64,000 nucleotides of DNA from Planococcus rifietoensis (GCF_001465795.2 NZ_CP013659.2:1444501-1508500), one strand, 5' to 3'. Counted from the first letter of the stretch, positions 1-9,033 are shown. Notes: generated by a model not told the origin, from the letters alone. Numbers and translations are program-made.

Positions 1-829
1 GAAAGACAGCGACCACCTGTTATTCGAAGGCAATCTCAACACGCAGCATACCGTGTTGATCTTCACGACCGGTGGAAACTTCGTGTTCCAGCCTGTCAAT
101 GAACTGCCGGACATCAAATGGAAAGACCTCGGCCAGCATTTGTCGAGCATCGTCACGCTCGATTCCAATGAAGCGGTGCTCGCGGTGTTCCCGTTCGAAG
201 ATTTCGAGCAGGATGCGACCATTTTAACCGTCTCCAAATTCGGTCAAGTGAAGCGTTCAGCGCTGAAAGACTATCAGGTGCAGCGCTATTCACGTGCCAT
301 CAAGACGATGAACTTGAAAAAAGGCGACGACATGATCTTCGCCGGCCTCGTGACGAATGAAACCGAATTGTTCCTGGCGACGAAAATGGCGTACGGCGTC
401 CGCTTCCCGCTTGAAGAAGTTCCCGTAACAGGGCTCCGGACGGCCGGTGTCAAAGGCTTGAACTTAAAAGAAGGCGACGAAGCGGTGTCTGTGGTCATGA
501 TCGATCCAAAACAGCAGCCAGATCTCGTGCTTGCCACGCAGCGCGGAGCCGCCAAAAAGATGAAACTTAGTGAATTTGAAAGCGGCAGCCGCGCCAAACG
601 CGGTGTTGTCATGCTGCGGGAATTGAAATCCAATCCCCACCGTGTGGTTGCTGTCATCGGCACAACCGGAAAAGAAGAAATTCTGCTCGAAACCACCAAA
701 GGCTTGCGCATCGCGATTGCGCCAGGCCGCCTAAAAGCGGTCGACCGTTATTCCAACGGGTCGTTTATCGTAGACGAAGCAACAGACGGCGCCGTCACGT
801 CAGCTCACTTAGTGCCCGCTACTGAATAA
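1..829 (+). CDS. parC: DNA topoisomerase IV subunit A, C-terminal part (partial)
   Basis: The reading frame is open from base 2, so the 5' end lies left of the window. The visible 275 or so residues are the C-terminal beta-pinwheel domain of ParC/GrlA. It wraps DNA and positions the decatenating type II topoisomerase on chromosome crossings. Visible repeats with the usual blade pattern include FTTGGNFVFQ, LTVSKFGQVKRS, LATKMAYGVRF, LATQRGAAKKMKLSEF and LLETTKGLRIAI. The tyrosine that cleaves DNA and the GyrA-like N-terminal domain are outside the window, so assignment to ParC rather than GyrA rests on the blade sequences; the GyrA-box is not seen. The gene is followed at once by a hairpin terminator. 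Confidence 0.87.
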   Translation, partial: KDSDHLLFEGNLNTQHTVLIFTTGGNFVFQPVNELPDIKWKDLGQHLSSIVTLDSNEAVLAVFPFEDFEQDATILTVSKFGQVKRSALKDYQVQRYSRAIKTMNLKKGDDMIFAGLVTNETELFLATKMAYGVRFPLEEVPVTGLRTAGVKGLNLKEGDEAVSVVMIDPKQQPDLVLATQRGAAKKMKLSEFESGSRAKRGVVMLRELKSNPHRVVAVIGTTGKEEILLETTKGLRIAIAPGRLKAVDRYSNGSFIVDEATDGAVTSAHLVPATE

Positions 830-839
830 TTTTAACAGG

Positions 840-872
840 CGTTGAATGATTTATTCATTCAACGTCTTTTTA
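840..872 (+). terminator. Rho-independent terminator after parC
   Basis: A 10-bp stem (CGTTGAATGA, 840-849, with its complement at 855-864) is followed by a T-rich run. It sits 11 bases after the parC stop codon. Confidence 0.85.
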
Positions 873-991
873 TTATAGATTCATCTATTCACTAGAGAAT
901 CACCAGTATGCTTACTGAATAACTAGTTGAATTCATTCTTTTGGGGGCAGCACCAAAACCCAGCAGGATCATCCAATAGGAGGCTTGTAAC

Positions 992-1552
992 ATGATACTT
1001 GAAACCGAACGGCTATGGTTGAAGCCGTATGCAGCGGACATGGCGGATAGCATTTACGCCGTAATTAAAAAACGCGAAATTGCCGACACGATGTTGATGA
1101 TCCCGCATCCGTATCCGAGACAGCAACTCGATAGCTGGCTCGACTATGTCCAAAAAAGCTTTGATATCGGCCAATCCTTTGAATACGCCGTCTTCACGAA
1201 AGACCAGCCCGCACGCTATATCGGCAATTGCGGATTGGTCGCCGTGTCGAAAGCCCATCACTCGGGCGAAATCGGCTATTTCATCGATCCCGCCGAGTGG
1301 GGACAAGGCTATGCGACAGAAGCGTGCCGAAAAGTGCTCGAACAGGCCTTCACCGAACACGGCTTGAACCGCGTATTCGGCCGCTGCCTCGCGCGGAACC
1401 CAGCGTCGAGGCGTGTGCTTGAGAAGGCGGGCATGGCGTTTGAGGGACGTTTCAAACAGGAGTTTTTTATGGACGGTGCCTATGAAGACATTGATTATTT
1501 GGCGAGACTGAAACAGGACGCCGGTATGCCGAAACAAGACACGCCGTTTTGA
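992..1552 (+). CDS. GNAT family N-acetyltransferase (RimJ/RimL type)
   Basis: This 186-residue cytosolic protein has the layout of the acetyl-CoA-dependent GNAT fold. It opens with MILETERLWLKPY, typical of the RimJ/RimL group. The acetyl-CoA loop region reads EWGQGYATEAC (about residues 107-117) and is followed by NRVFGRCLARNPASRRVLEKAGM, the usual N-x-x-S-x-x-x-x-E-K-x-G-F/M signature. Substrates in this group include ribosomal protein N-termini, small amines and antibiotics, and nothing here fixes which. The ATG at 992 follows AGGAGG at 978-983. It is a single-gene unit between the parC terminator and the next promoter. Confidence 0.85.
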   Translation: MILETERLWLKPYAADMADSIYAVIKKREIADTMLMIPHPYPRQQLDSWLDYVQKSFDIGQSFEYAVFTKDQPARYIGNCGLVAVSKAHHSGEIGYFIDPAEWGQGYATEACRKVLEQAFTEHGLNRVFGRCLARNPASRRVLEKAGMAFEGRFKQEFFMDGAYEDIDYLARLKQDAGMPKQDTPF

Positions 1553-1677
1553 ATGCTGCGGCTCCTCTCAAAATAGGTTAGTAGCTGATGGGAAGTGGAC
1601 CAGCTCGTCGTAAAAGTAATTGTGCTATAACACAAATTCTATGTTGTTTCATTTTTCCGCCAATTCCGAAACTTCCG

Positions 1678-1706
1678 TTGACAGCCCGTGTTCGGCTTTC
1701 TATACT
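1678..1706 (+). promoter_or_regulatory. Sigma-A promoter of the acyl-CoA synthetase gene
   Basis: TTGACA (1678-1683), a 17-base spacer, then TATACT (1701-1706). This is close to the ideal housekeeping promoter. The predicted transcript starts about 1713, some 40 bases before the ATG at 1753. Confidence 0.8.
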
Positions 1707-1752
1707 TGATATATAACAGTTGGACACTAGAGACACGAGAGGGGTTTTCGAA

Positions 1753-3348
1753 ATGATCGTACCATTGACACCGCTGGACTGGAAACGACGCGCGGTAAAG
1801 TATTACCCGGACAAGGTAGCCGTAATCGACGGAGACACGCGTTTCACGTACAAGGAGTTTGCCCGCCGCTCCGACCAGTTGGGGATTGCCCTACATAATG
1901 CAGGCATCAAGGAAAAAGACCATGTCGCCGTGATGCTGCCGAATACCCATTATATGCTTGAAGCGTTCTATGGCATCCCGCCGCTCGGAGCGGTCATCGT
2001 GCCGCTCAATTATCGTTTGTCTGCCAAAGACTTGGGCTATATCATCAAGCACAGCGACGCGAAGATGCTGATTGTCGATGCGGAATACGCCAAAATCATC
2101 GAAGAGATCCAAGGCGACTTGCCGATTGAGAACTACATTATCGTGCCGGCTGAAGGGCATGAGACAAATCTTACGGGCATTGGCTACGAGGAATTTATCG
2201 GAGCGGTCACTGACGACGAGCAATTGCCAATCGTCGAACTTGACGAGAACCAGATGCTGTCGCTCAATTACACGAGTGGCACGACTTCCAATCCGAAAGG
2301 CGTTATGCAGACGCACCGGACGAATTATTTGAACGGCGCGAACTTCCTGCATCATTTGGAGATTAAGTTCGACGATGTTTATTTGCATACCTTGCCGATG
2401 TTCCACACGAACGGATGGGGCGGTGTCTGGGCGATCACAGCAGCAGGAGCCACGCATGTGTGCTTAAGAAAAGTCGACCCGCCGCTGATTCTCGATCTGT
2501 TTGAAAGCCACGGCATCACCTCACTGTGCGGCGCGCCGACAGTCGTCAATATGCTGGTCAATGAACCAAAGGCCAAACAGATCGAATTGAAGACCAAAAT
2601 CCGTATGGGCACGGCCGGTGCGCCGCCTGCTGCGGCACTCATCGCCAAGGCCCAACAAACGCTCGGCCTCAACATGATGCACGTTTACGGGCTGACCGAG
2701 ACTTCGCCATTCATTTTGTATTGCGAATGGAAAAACGAATTCGATGCGCTGGATGTTGACCAGCAAGCGAGCATCAAGGCGCGCCAAGGCATTGAACTGG
2801 CCTTTAACGGCGAAACGAAAGTCGTCAATCAGGGAGACGGAAAAGAAGTCGCCTGGAACGGCAAGGAGCTCGGGGAGATCATCACCCGCGGCAATGTCGT
2901 CATGGCAGGCTATTACAAAGATCCTGAGAAAACCGCGGAAGCGATCCGCGATGGCTGGTTTTATACCGGCGACCTCGCTGTGACACATCCGGACGGATTT
3001 ATCGAAATTCAAGACCGCATCAAAGACATGATCATCTCAGGCGGTGAAAATATTTCGTCTACGGAAATCGAAGGCGTGCTCTATAAGCATCCGGCGATCG
3101 CAGAAGTGGCGGTCATTGCCGTACCGGATGAGAAATGGGGCGAAGTACCAAAAGCCATCATCGTGCTGCACAAGGGAGCGGAAGTGACCGAACAGGAAAT
3201 CCTCGACTATACGCGTGATCATATGGCACGCTTTAAAGTGCCGAAATCGGTCGACTTCGTGGAATCGTTGCCAAAAACTGCAACCGGCAAGCTGCAGAAG
3301 TTCCAATTGCGTGAAATGTATTGGGGCGGCGGCAAGAAAGTCAATTAA
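1753..3348 (+). CDS. Acyl-CoA synthetase (AMP-forming), long/medium-chain fatty acid type
   Basis: This 531-residue enzyme of the ANL superfamily activates a carboxylic acid with ATP to an acyl-adenylate and transfers it to CoA. The AMP-binding P-loop YTSGTTSNPKGV is at about residues 173-184. HVYGLTETSP is the A5 motif, GWFYTGDLA and DRIKDMIISGGENIS are the A7/A8 hinge motifs, and PKTATGKLQK carries the C-terminal catalytic lysine. Length is normal. I chose the ATG at 1753 because GAGAGGGG ends 8 bases upstream and a TTG further up (1720) has no ribosome binding site. It resembles FadD/AlkK-type ligases; chain-length preference cannot be read. It has its own strong promoter and terminator, so it is monocistronic. 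Confidence 0.9.
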   Translation: MIVPLTPLDWKRRAVKYYPDKVAVIDGDTRFTYKEFARRSDQLGIALHNAGIKEKDHVAVMLPNTHYMLEAFYGIPPLGAVIVPLNYRLSAKDLGYIIKHSDAKMLIVDAEYAKIIEEIQGDLPIENYIIVPAEGHETNLTGIGYEEFIGAVTDDEQLPIVELDENQMLSLNYTSGTTSNPKGVMQTHRTNYLNGANFLHHLEIKFDDVYLHTLPMFHTNGWGGVWAITAAGATHVCLRKVDPPLILDLFESHGITSLCGAPTVVNMLVNEPKAKQIELKTKIRMGTAGAPPAAALIAKAQQTLGLNMMHVYGLTETSPFILYCEWKNEFDALDVDQQASIKARQGIELAFNGETKVVNQGDGKEVAWNGKELGEIITRGNVVMAGYYKDPEKTAEAIRDGWFYTGDLAVTHPDGFIEIQDRIKDMIISGGENISSTEIEGVLYKHPAIAEVAVIAVPDEKWGEVPKAIIVLHKGAEVTEQEILDYTRDHMARFKVPKSVDFVESLPKTATGKLQKFQLREMYWGGGKKVN

Positions 3349-3360
3349 GGCAGCTAAAAA

Positions 3361-3398
3361 AGCGAGAACTCCTCAACCGGGAGCTCTCGCTTTTTTTA
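3361..3398. terminator. Bidirectional terminator between convergent genes
   Basis: The inverted repeat AGCGAGA...TCTCGCT (arms 3361-3367 and 3385-3391) is flanked by A-run and T-run, so it can end both the synthetase transcript and the leftward VTT-domain gene. Confidence 0.8.
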
Positions 3399-3944
3399 TT
3401 GGGAAGCATTCTTTGTCGGGTTGCGTTTACGGATCAACGCAATCAATAGCAAAATCACCAAGCACATGCCGAGTGCGCTATACAACAGGGAGCGCGGCAG
3501 CCACAACACCAGCCCGAACGCGACCGCGATTTCAATGGCCACTGCCGGCAATTTCCCAAGCGAGCTCGCCGCGAAAAAAGCAGGCGCCGAAATCCGTGTC
3601 AAGGCAGCGCCTGCCGTGACGGCACTGGACGGGACAAATGGCAAGATGCGCAGCCCCAATACGGCCCACCAGACGCTTACAGGGGATTGATTGCGGAAAA
3701 ACCGGAACCAGGAACGCTGTTGCCACGCATCCGGGATATGTTTCGCCCCGTAGCGGTACAGCCAAAATCCAAACAGTGCGCCGATCATCTCTCCGCTGAT
3801 GGACAATGCACTGCCGCCGATCAACCCGAAACGGTCGAGGTTGATTGGGGTAATGAGAAGGCTCGGGATGAATCCAAGCGTGCCGATGGCGATATTGGCG
3901 ATTAACAATAAGATGAATTCTAAAAAGCGCAGTAGGCCTTCCAT
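3396..3944 (-). CDS. VTT-domain (TVP38/TMEM64, DedA-like) membrane protein
   Basis: This 182-residue integral membrane protein has about five hydrophobic segments. The central part has the VTT/SNARE-associated pattern: an N-terminal helix, an ISGEMIGALFGFWLYRYGAK segment, then LGLRILPFVPSSAVTAGAALT, which matches the re-entrant 'R-x-x-P-x-x-P' loop of this family. The family is linked to lipid flipping and membrane homeostasis, but no substrate can be assigned here. The ATG at 3944 is preceded by GAGGTG about 8 bases away. The AraC-type regulator upstream (3985-4770) is read in the same direction 40 bases away, so the two may be cotranscribed. Confidence 0.75.
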   Translation of the reverse strand: MEGLLRFLEFILLLIANIAIGTLGFIPSLLITPINLDRFGLIGGSALSISGEMIGALFGFWLYRYGAKHIPDAWQQRSWFRFFRNQSPVSVWWAVLGLRILPFVPSSAVTAGAALTRISAPAFFAASSLGKLPAVAIEIAVAFGLVLWLPRSLLYSALGMCLVILLLIALIRKRNPTKNASQ

Positions 3945-3984
3945 TAGCGCGTCACCTCATTATTTACGGACAAGAAAGAGGTGC

Positions 3985-4770
3985 TCATCGCTTGGCGCCG
4001 AGGTTTTGCTGCTGCTCGCGAAATCGTTTCGGCGTGCTGCCGCTATGGCGTGTAAAAGCAGCGTGAAACTGCGTCGCGCTCTTATAGCCGCAGAGCCCGG
4101 CAATGTCCGAAACCGATTGCTCTGAAGCCAGGAGCAGCTGCCTGGCGCGCTCCATGCGGCAGCTGATGACAAATTGCAGCGGTGTCTGGCCGACCGACTC
4201 CTTGAAATGGCGGCTGAAATGGAATTTGCTGAGTCCGGAAGCGGCAGCAATGGATTCAAGCGAAAAGGGCAAATGGCAGGTTTCTTCCATTTGGTGCAAG
4301 ATGCGTGCCGTTTTGGAAGAAGCCACCGTTTGAACCGGGGCGCTTGGTGGTTTGGCTGCAGCATACAACCAGTTCAGCAAAAGCTGCACTGGTCTTGACG
4401 AGTCAGGGCACACTTGTTGCAGTTCACGGCCCAGTTCGTCCAACACGGATGCGAGAAAAGCAGGGTGAGTAGGATAAGTGAAACAGATCGTGTCATTTAC
4501 TGACTCAAGGGGATGCGTAACCAGCAGTCTTTGATAGCGCTGTTCACCATTAGAAGAAAAAGACAGTGCGTGCCATTGGCCAGGAGGAATCAGCGCAAGT
4601 GCTCCTGGCCCGAGCGTCATGCATTCAGCGTTTGCGGTGAGTTCGAGTTCACCTGACTCCACCCAGAGCCATTCTGCCAGTTGCTGGTGGCGGTGGAGCG
4701 GGATATGCACGGACTGTGTGGTCGCGACGGTCTTCGATTCAATAGCTTGCAATTCAAAATCACGGGTCAT
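3985..4770 (-). CDS. AraC family transcriptional regulator with cupin sensor domain
   Basis: This 261-residue DNA-binding regulator starts with a cupin-like N-terminal half (VHIPLHRHQQLAEWLWVESG, then GALALIPPGQWHALSF, residues about 21-72) that usually binds a small ligand. The C-terminal ~100 residues hold two helix-turn-helix units: SLESIAAASGLSKFHFSRHF and SVSDIAGLCGYKSATQFHAAF, with GSTPKRFRE closing the AraC signature. I placed the start at MTRDFELQ (4770) because the upstream extension has no family similarity and no ribosome binding site; the site before 4770 is itself weak (AAAGAAAG). The target is unknown. Adjacent candidates are the VTT protein downstream and the YeeE/YedE transporter further upstream. 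Confidence 0.82.
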   Translation of the reverse strand: MTRDFELQAIESKTVATTQSVHIPLHRHQQLAEWLWVESGELELTANAECMTLGPGALALIPPGQWHALSFSSNGEQRYQRLLVTHPLESVNDTICFTYPTHPAFLASVLDELGRELQQVCPDSSRPVQLLLNWLYAAAKPPSAPVQTVASSKTARILHQMEETCHLPFSLESIAAASGLSKFHFSRHFKESVGQTPLQFVISCRMERARQLLLASEQSVSDIAGLCGYKSATQFHAAFTRHSGSTPKRFREQQQNLGAKR

Positions 4771-4973
4771 GTTCAGCCAACTTTCTTTCAGGGAGAGAAT
4801 ATGTTTATTATAGCAAGAAACAAGAAAAATAACGGAAAATTTTCGGGGTAAATACCAAAATCCGCTGCATGAACCGCAAGAATTGATAATTCCAGCGAAT
4901 TTCATTTAGCAGACTGGCCCATTTTCTAAAAAAAAAAGCGAGTCATATTGCGTCCCGTTTCGCTGCATGCTCA

Positions 4974-5010
4974 TAAAAAAGAGGCTTCCGATGAACGGAA
5001 ACCTCTTTAA
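4974..5010 (-). terminator. Terminator of the YeeE/YedE transporter gene
   Basis: On the minus strand the stem AAAGAGG...CCTCTTT (arms within 4978-5008) is followed by a run of six T. It lies just after the stop codon at 5030. Confidence 0.8.
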
Positions 5011-5029
5011 AAAGCAAACTGTAAATGTT

Positions 5030-6289
5030 CTAGCACACCGAATCGTTGGATTTCGGGACGGATAGGCCGAACAAAGGCCGCAAGTAAAGTGCGAAGAACG
5101 TACCGGCGAGAGCGAGAATGCCCCAAATATAGCCGTGCAGGCTAAACGAGGCGATGCCGCCGAAATATGCGCCGATGTTGCAGCCGAACGCAAGACGCGC
5201 GCCGTAGCCCATCAGCAAGCCGCCGACAACAGATGCCCAGAAATTGCCCATGGTGATTTTGGTGAACTTGAACAAGCCGCCAGCCGCTGAAGCGAGAAAG
5301 GCGCCGAGGATGACCCCGAAGTTCAACACGGTCGTGGAGTCTGCGAAAATGGATGATTCAAGCATTGCCGCGTTCGCGCCTTGCCAGTAGCCCCAGCTTG
5401 CGACGTCCACGCCGAAGAATTCAGCAATTTTCGAGCCCCATAACGCGAATGCGGACGTGATGCCCCAAGGCGTTCCACGCGTCATTAAGGTCAATGCGTT
5501 CAATACCGCAAGTGCGATCGCTGCGGCGAACAATGGCCAAGAGCCGCGGAAAATGCGTTTCCATCCTGTAGTAGTCGGAAGCGGCGCCATTTTCGGTGCG
5601 CGTTTCTTTTTCTCGATGATCAAGGTAATCCAAGCGATGAGCCCGAATAACGCAATTGACACGAACCATGCGCCGCCGTAGCCAAGCCCTGTAGACGTGG
5701 CCAGTGACACCGGTTCAAAAGCAGGCAAATCTTCTGTCCAAAACGGCAAGTGATACGCGCCGATGGTCGTTCCGATAATAAAGAACAACAGCGTGATGAA
5801 CATGACCGAACGCCCGCCGCCGATCGCATACAGTGTACCGGAAGCACAGCCGCCGCCGAGCTGCATGCCGATGCCGAAAATGAACGATCCGACCACTAAG
5901 CTCACGCCGACCGGGGAAACGTAGCCTGACACCCCGGTGCCGAAGAACGAATAGCCATACGCTAGAATCGGCGCGAACAAGGTCACGGCAACTGCCAGCA
6001 TGAGCATATGCGAACGCATCGCTTGGCCGTTTCCGACCGACATGAAGCGGCGGAATGCCGAGGTAAAGCCGAACCGTGCATGGAATAAGGTATAGCCGAG
6101 CAACAGCCCGATGCCAAGCAGCACGGTTTGTGCGATATGCTGCGTGGCGAGTAAATACACCGTCAATAACGCTGCGACCGCAATCCCCCCGGCAATCAAG
6201 GATTTCTGCGGTGCATTCAAGGCGGTGGTGTCCCGGTAAACGGGATCGTTTACTTCATTGACGGGTTGGACCCGCGTACTAGTCGTCAT
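5030..6289 (-). CDS. YeeE/YedE family sulfur-compound transporter (TsuA-like)
   Basis: This 419-residue polytopic membrane protein has the two-half architecture of the thiosulfate transporter TsuA/YeeE. Each half carries a conserved cysteine motif: MQLGGGCASGTLYAIGGG in the first half and ARLAFGCNIGAYFGGIASF in the second. In the family these cysteines line the path for thiosulfate. No TusA-like sulfurtransferase gene (YeeD) is adjacent, which is often found with this transporter. The start at 6289 (MTTSTRVQP) was chosen because AAAGGA lies 8 bases upstream, while the ATG three codons earlier abuts it. Substrate (thiosulfate or another reduced sulfur species) is inferred from the family. Confidence 0.85.
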   Translation of the reverse strand: MTTSTRVQPVNEVNDPVYRDTTALNAPQKSLIAGGIAVAALLTVYLLATQHIAQTVLLGIGLLLGYTLFHARFGFTSAFRRFMSVGNGQAMRSHMLMLAVAVTLFAPILAYGYSFFGTGVSGYVSPVGVSLVVGSFIFGIGMQLGGGCASGTLYAIGGGRSVMFITLLFFIIGTTIGAYHLPFWTEDLPAFEPVSLATSTGLGYGGAWFVSIALFGLIAWITLIIEKKKRAPKMAPLPTTTGWKRIFRGSWPLFAAAIALAVLNALTLMTRGTPWGITSAFALWGSKIAEFFGVDVASWGYWQGANAAMLESSIFADSTTVLNFGVILGAFLASAAGGLFKFTKITMGNFWASVVGGLLMGYGARLAFGCNIGAYFGGIASFSLHGYIWGILALAGTFFALYLRPLFGLSVPKSNDSVC

Positions 6290-6546
6290 GTAAAACATCC
6301 TTTTCTGAGTGATATAGTAGGGAATAAAACATTATATTAAAGGAGCGTTTCAGTAAAGTCAACGGAGCGGCTTTCAGCTAGCAGGGAATTATGAAGGTTT
6401 GTAGAAGAAGGGCCGGGGAATAGAAGGATAATACGTCTGCGGACTGCTGCTAGTTGGTTCTGGAGAAAAATGTGAAGACACTAAATAGATAGTATTCAAT
6501 GGTCCGGTAGATGGTGGTTTTAGGAACGAAAGCGAGGTGAAGTACC
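6290..6546. other. Intergenic region between divergent genes (257 bases)
   Basis: It separates the leftward transporter from the rightward VOC gene and should hold both promoters. I see an AAAGGAG string at about 6340 with no usable reading frame behind it and no convincing -35/-10 pair. Confidence 0.4.
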
Positions 6547-6942
6547 ATGGACAATCGATTATGGATCAATTTGCCAGTGAAGGATTTGCAGGCAGCTCAA
6601 GCCTTTTATGAGCAAGCCGGTTTTTTGCTCCCCAAAGCGGATGCCAGCAATGCCCAGCAGGCGGCATTTTATTTAGAGGGCCAGCACCTCTACGTGATGC
6701 TGTTTCCTGAAGAAAGCTTTGAAGCTTTTACGCAGCAAGCGATCGCCGATACATCAATCGGTTCTGAGGTATTGTTTTCGTTATCGGCAAAAACCCGCGA
6801 AGAAGTCGATAACTTCATGTTCCGCATCGAACAGGCAGGCGGCACCGTCTTTGCGCCTCCGGGTGAACGAAACGGTATGTACGGAGCGGGGTTTTCAGAT
6901 GTGGATGGGCATCGCTGGAACTTTTTGGTGATGGATGTTTAA
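6547..6942 (+). CDS. VOC family protein (glyoxalase/bleomycin resistance fold)
   Basis: This 131-residue protein has two vicinal-oxygen-chelate repeats. It begins LWINLPVKDLQAAQAFYEQAG, the usual first-repeat start, and ends with YGAGFSDVDGHRWNFLVMDV, where the G-F-x-D-P/V-D-G-H-x-W signature supplies the C-terminal half. It resembles the PhnB/YdeM-like extradiol-dioxygenase-related group without a fixed reaction. One metal-ligand position in the first repeat (usually His in the first strand) is Asn (WINLPV), so metal binding is uncertain. GAGGTG lies before the ATG. It is transcribed alone and ends in a hairpin. Confidence 0.82.
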   Translation: MDNRLWINLPVKDLQAAQAFYEQAGFLLPKADASNAQQAAFYLEGQHLYVMLFPEESFEAFTQQAIADTSIGSEVLFSLSAKTREEVDNFMFRIEQAGGTVFAPPGERNGMYGAGFSDVDGHRWNFLVMDV

Positions 6943-6962
6943 CTCGTTCTCTTCATAATGAT

Positions 6963-7003
6963 AAAAAACCGGGACCGCACGAGGAGGCGCTTCCGGTTTT
7001 TTT
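6963..7003 (+). terminator. Terminator after the VOC gene
   Basis: AAAACCGG (6965-6972) pairs with CCGGTTTT (6993-7000), with further pairing inside and a T run at the end. Confidence 0.8.
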
Positions 7004-7154
7004 CTGTGGAATAGTCTTTCATTTGGAATGAATAATGACCCATTTTAACGATAGGGAGGCAAGTCAAGCGGAATTACGGTACGATGGATAAATAGACCAA
7101 AGGTTTTGACTATTTTTGCATGAATTTTTTCATGTAGCTAGGAGCGAGTGTCCT

Positions 7155-8045
7155 GTGAATAATAAATTTCTTTTCGCGTTTCTCGTCATCATCACCACCA
7201 GTTTGATGGGATCTTCGTTTGCAGTCGGCAAAATCGGCCTCGAACACGTTTCGCCGCTGCTGTTGGTCGGGATCCGTTTCACGATTGCAGGCATCTTGAT
7301 GGCCATATTCGTCAAACTGTTCAAGCGCAAGCACCCACGGCAGCGTTCCGAATGGCTGCATATCCTCATCATCGGTTTTTTCCAGACCGCTGGTGTCATG
7401 GGCTGCATTTTCCTGAGCCTGCGGACGATCACGGCCGGGGAATCCGCCATTTTGACGTTCACCAATCCTTTATTGGTAGTGATTTTTGGCACTGTCGCAC
7501 TCGGCATTCGCTACCGCATCGTTCAATGGGGAGGGGTGCTGCTCGGGTTTTTCGGTGTTTTCATTACGATGGGCAGCCAAGTGAACTTGGAAGTCGGCAC
7601 CTTGTTCGGCTTTGGCAGTGCCGTGTCCTGGGCGATCGGCACCTTATTGATCAAGCATTGGGGCATCCGGCTCGATACATGGGTGCTGACGGCGTATCAA
7701 ATGCTGTTTGGCGGCTTGATTTTGCTGATGGCAAGCAGCTTATTGGAAACCCAGCGACTGGCCATCAATACAGAATCGCTCTTCATCATTTTCTGGCTGG
7801 CGATTCCGGCGTCGATCATCCAGTTTGCGATTTGGTTTTTCCTGCTGCAAAACGGCAATCCCGGGAAAGTGAGTGCCTTTTTATTCCTGGCGCCATTTTT
7901 CGGTGTCATCTCGGGATGGCTCGTTTTAGGGGAGCAAGTCGGGGTGTCGCTGATTATTGGGGGCGCGTTGATCTTTACAGGCATTTTCTTGGTGAATTGG
8001 CCCGAAAAGCGGCAAGAAGCGGCAATTCCTGGAAAAGCCATATAA
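7155..8045 (+). CDS. DMT superfamily EamA-type transporter
   Basis: This 296-residue membrane protein has ten predicted helices in two EamA repeats. The first opens LVIITTSLMGSSFAVGKIGLEHVSP and the second GSAVSWAIGTLLIKHWG; each carries the family pattern of a tryptophan or serine-rich helix followed by R/K. The final helices read FLFLAPFFGVISGWLVLGEQVG, the standard EamA end. The family exports amino acids and metabolites such as cysteine, threonine or purines; no specificity is visible. I chose the GTG at 7155, which has AGGAG 10 bases upstream, because the residues encoded between a TTG at 7116 and this point are not hydrophobic or conserved. Confidence 0.85.
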   Translation: MNNKFLFAFLVIITTSLMGSSFAVGKIGLEHVSPLLLVGIRFTIAGILMAIFVKLFKRKHPRQRSEWLHILIIGFFQTAGVMGCIFLSLRTITAGESAILTFTNPLLVVIFGTVALGIRYRIVQWGGVLLGFFGVFITMGSQVNLEVGTLFGFGSAVSWAIGTLLIKHWGIRLDTWVLTAYQMLFGGLILLMASSLLETQRLAINTESLFIIFWLAIPASIIQFAIWFFLLQNGNPGKVSAFLFLAPFFGVISGWLVLGEQVGVSLIIGGALIFTGIFLVNWPEKRQEAAIPGKAI

Positions 8046-8289
8046 AGGAGTACGATAGCGGATTTATAGCGGATTTATGCGAATAACAGATGCTGTGGAT
8101 CGATAACAGGCGGCAACCAAATCAAAACTGCAGCTAGGAGCCAGCCGGAGCGGTTCATGCAAACTCAAGAAATTTAAGGAATGAAGAATCCGAAATAACT
8201 GTATGGATGATATCGTAAAAGATCTGATGAAAATCGCAGCAAGTTAACAAAAAAAATCACGATTATATGAGACGAACTAATGGCAACTT

Positions 8290-8343
8290 AAAAACCCAAA
8301 TCGATTCAGCTGTTCATCAGCCGTTTCGATTTGGGTTTTTAAA
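8290..8343. terminator. Strong symmetrical terminator in a gene-free region
   Basis: AAAAACCCAAATCGA (8290-8304) pairs perfectly with TCGATTTGGGTTTTT (8326-8340), a 15-bp stem with A and T runs on the two sides. It can stop transcription in either direction. Confidence 0.85.
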
Positions 8344-8500
8344 TTTCATCATCGCGACAATCCTTAAGCACAGTAATCGAGGAAATCCTAAAAAAACGCT
8401 CGAAATGACGATTGGATCCACATATCGAAAAACAGCCGGTTTCACTGAAAATCTCGGTTTCGTCTCACTGTCATGAGTATACTTATTAAATGAAACGCAG

Positions 8501-8534
<34 letters not shown>

Positions 8535-8558
8535 AAAAAAGCCTATTAAAGAAAATTC

Positions 8559-8602
8559 AGCCGGTCCCCATCACCCAAGCGCTGCCTTTCTGTAGACCGG
8601 CT
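8559..8602 (-). terminator. Terminator-like hairpin after the HxlR gene
   Basis: AGCCGGTC (8559-8566) pairs with GACCGGCT (8595-8602). The T tract on the minus strand is short (AATTTTC), so strength is uncertain. Confidence 0.55.
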
Positions 8603-8607
8603 GGTGT

Positions 8608-8976
8608 TCATTTCAAATGGTCGTTTAAGATTCCTTCTTCCAGCACATCGAATTTATCACCGTGCACTTTCTCGATATGCATTTCACCCCACTGGCACAA
8701 CGAATCCAAAATGCCTTGCAAGCTCCAGCCGTATTCACTTAGTTCGTATTCGACTTTTGGCGGCACTTGGTTGTAGACGATTCGGTTAATGACGCCATCA
8801 GCTTCTAATTCACGCAATTGCTGCGTCATCATCTTCTGTGTGATGTTTGGCATCAAGCGCCTCAGTTCGCTCGTTCTTTTCGTGCCGTGCGTTAAATGAC
8901 AGAGAATCACCGTTTTCCATTTGCCGCCGATTACTTCCAACGTGGCTTCCACTGAAATATTGTATTTTTTCACCAT
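8608..8976 (-). CDS. HxlR family winged-helix transcriptional regulator
   Basis: This 122-residue regulator has the HxlR signature: NISVEATLEVIGGKWKTVIL, LTHGTKRTSELRRLMPNITQKMMTQQLRELEADGVINR and VPPKVEYELSEYGWSLQGILDSL. HxlR proteins bind as dimers and many sense electrophiles, aldehydes or disulfide stress through a cysteine near the N-terminus. Here a cysteine is seen at about residue 26 (VILCHL) and another near 95 (SLCQWG). It is divergent from an MFS exporter with palindromic sequence between, the arrangement of Bacillus subtilis ytcD/ytbD, so repression of that exporter is the likely role. Confidence 0.88.
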   Translation of the reverse strand: MVKKYNISVEATLEVIGGKWKTVILCHLTHGTKRTSELRRLMPNITQKMMTQQLRELEADGVINRIVYNQVPPKVEYELSEYGWSLQGILDSLCQWGEMHIEKVHGDKFDVLEEGILNDHLK

Positions 8977-9001
8977 GTCTTATCCCTCCAATAGGCACTA
9001 A

Positions 9002-9033
9002 AAAGTACCTACAGCACTTTAAAGTACGTACTT
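9002..9033. promoter_or_regulatory. Candidate operator between HxlR and MFS genes
   Basis: AAGTACGTACTT (9022-9033) is a perfect 12-base palindrome. A related half-site AAAGTACCT lies at 9002-9010, about two helical turns away. The position between the two divergent starts suits an HxlR dimer site. Confidence 0.55.

Noticed and set aside
8267..8476. 69-codon frame across the strong terminator
   Set aside because: The frame spans a perfect transcription terminator and lacks a start signal.
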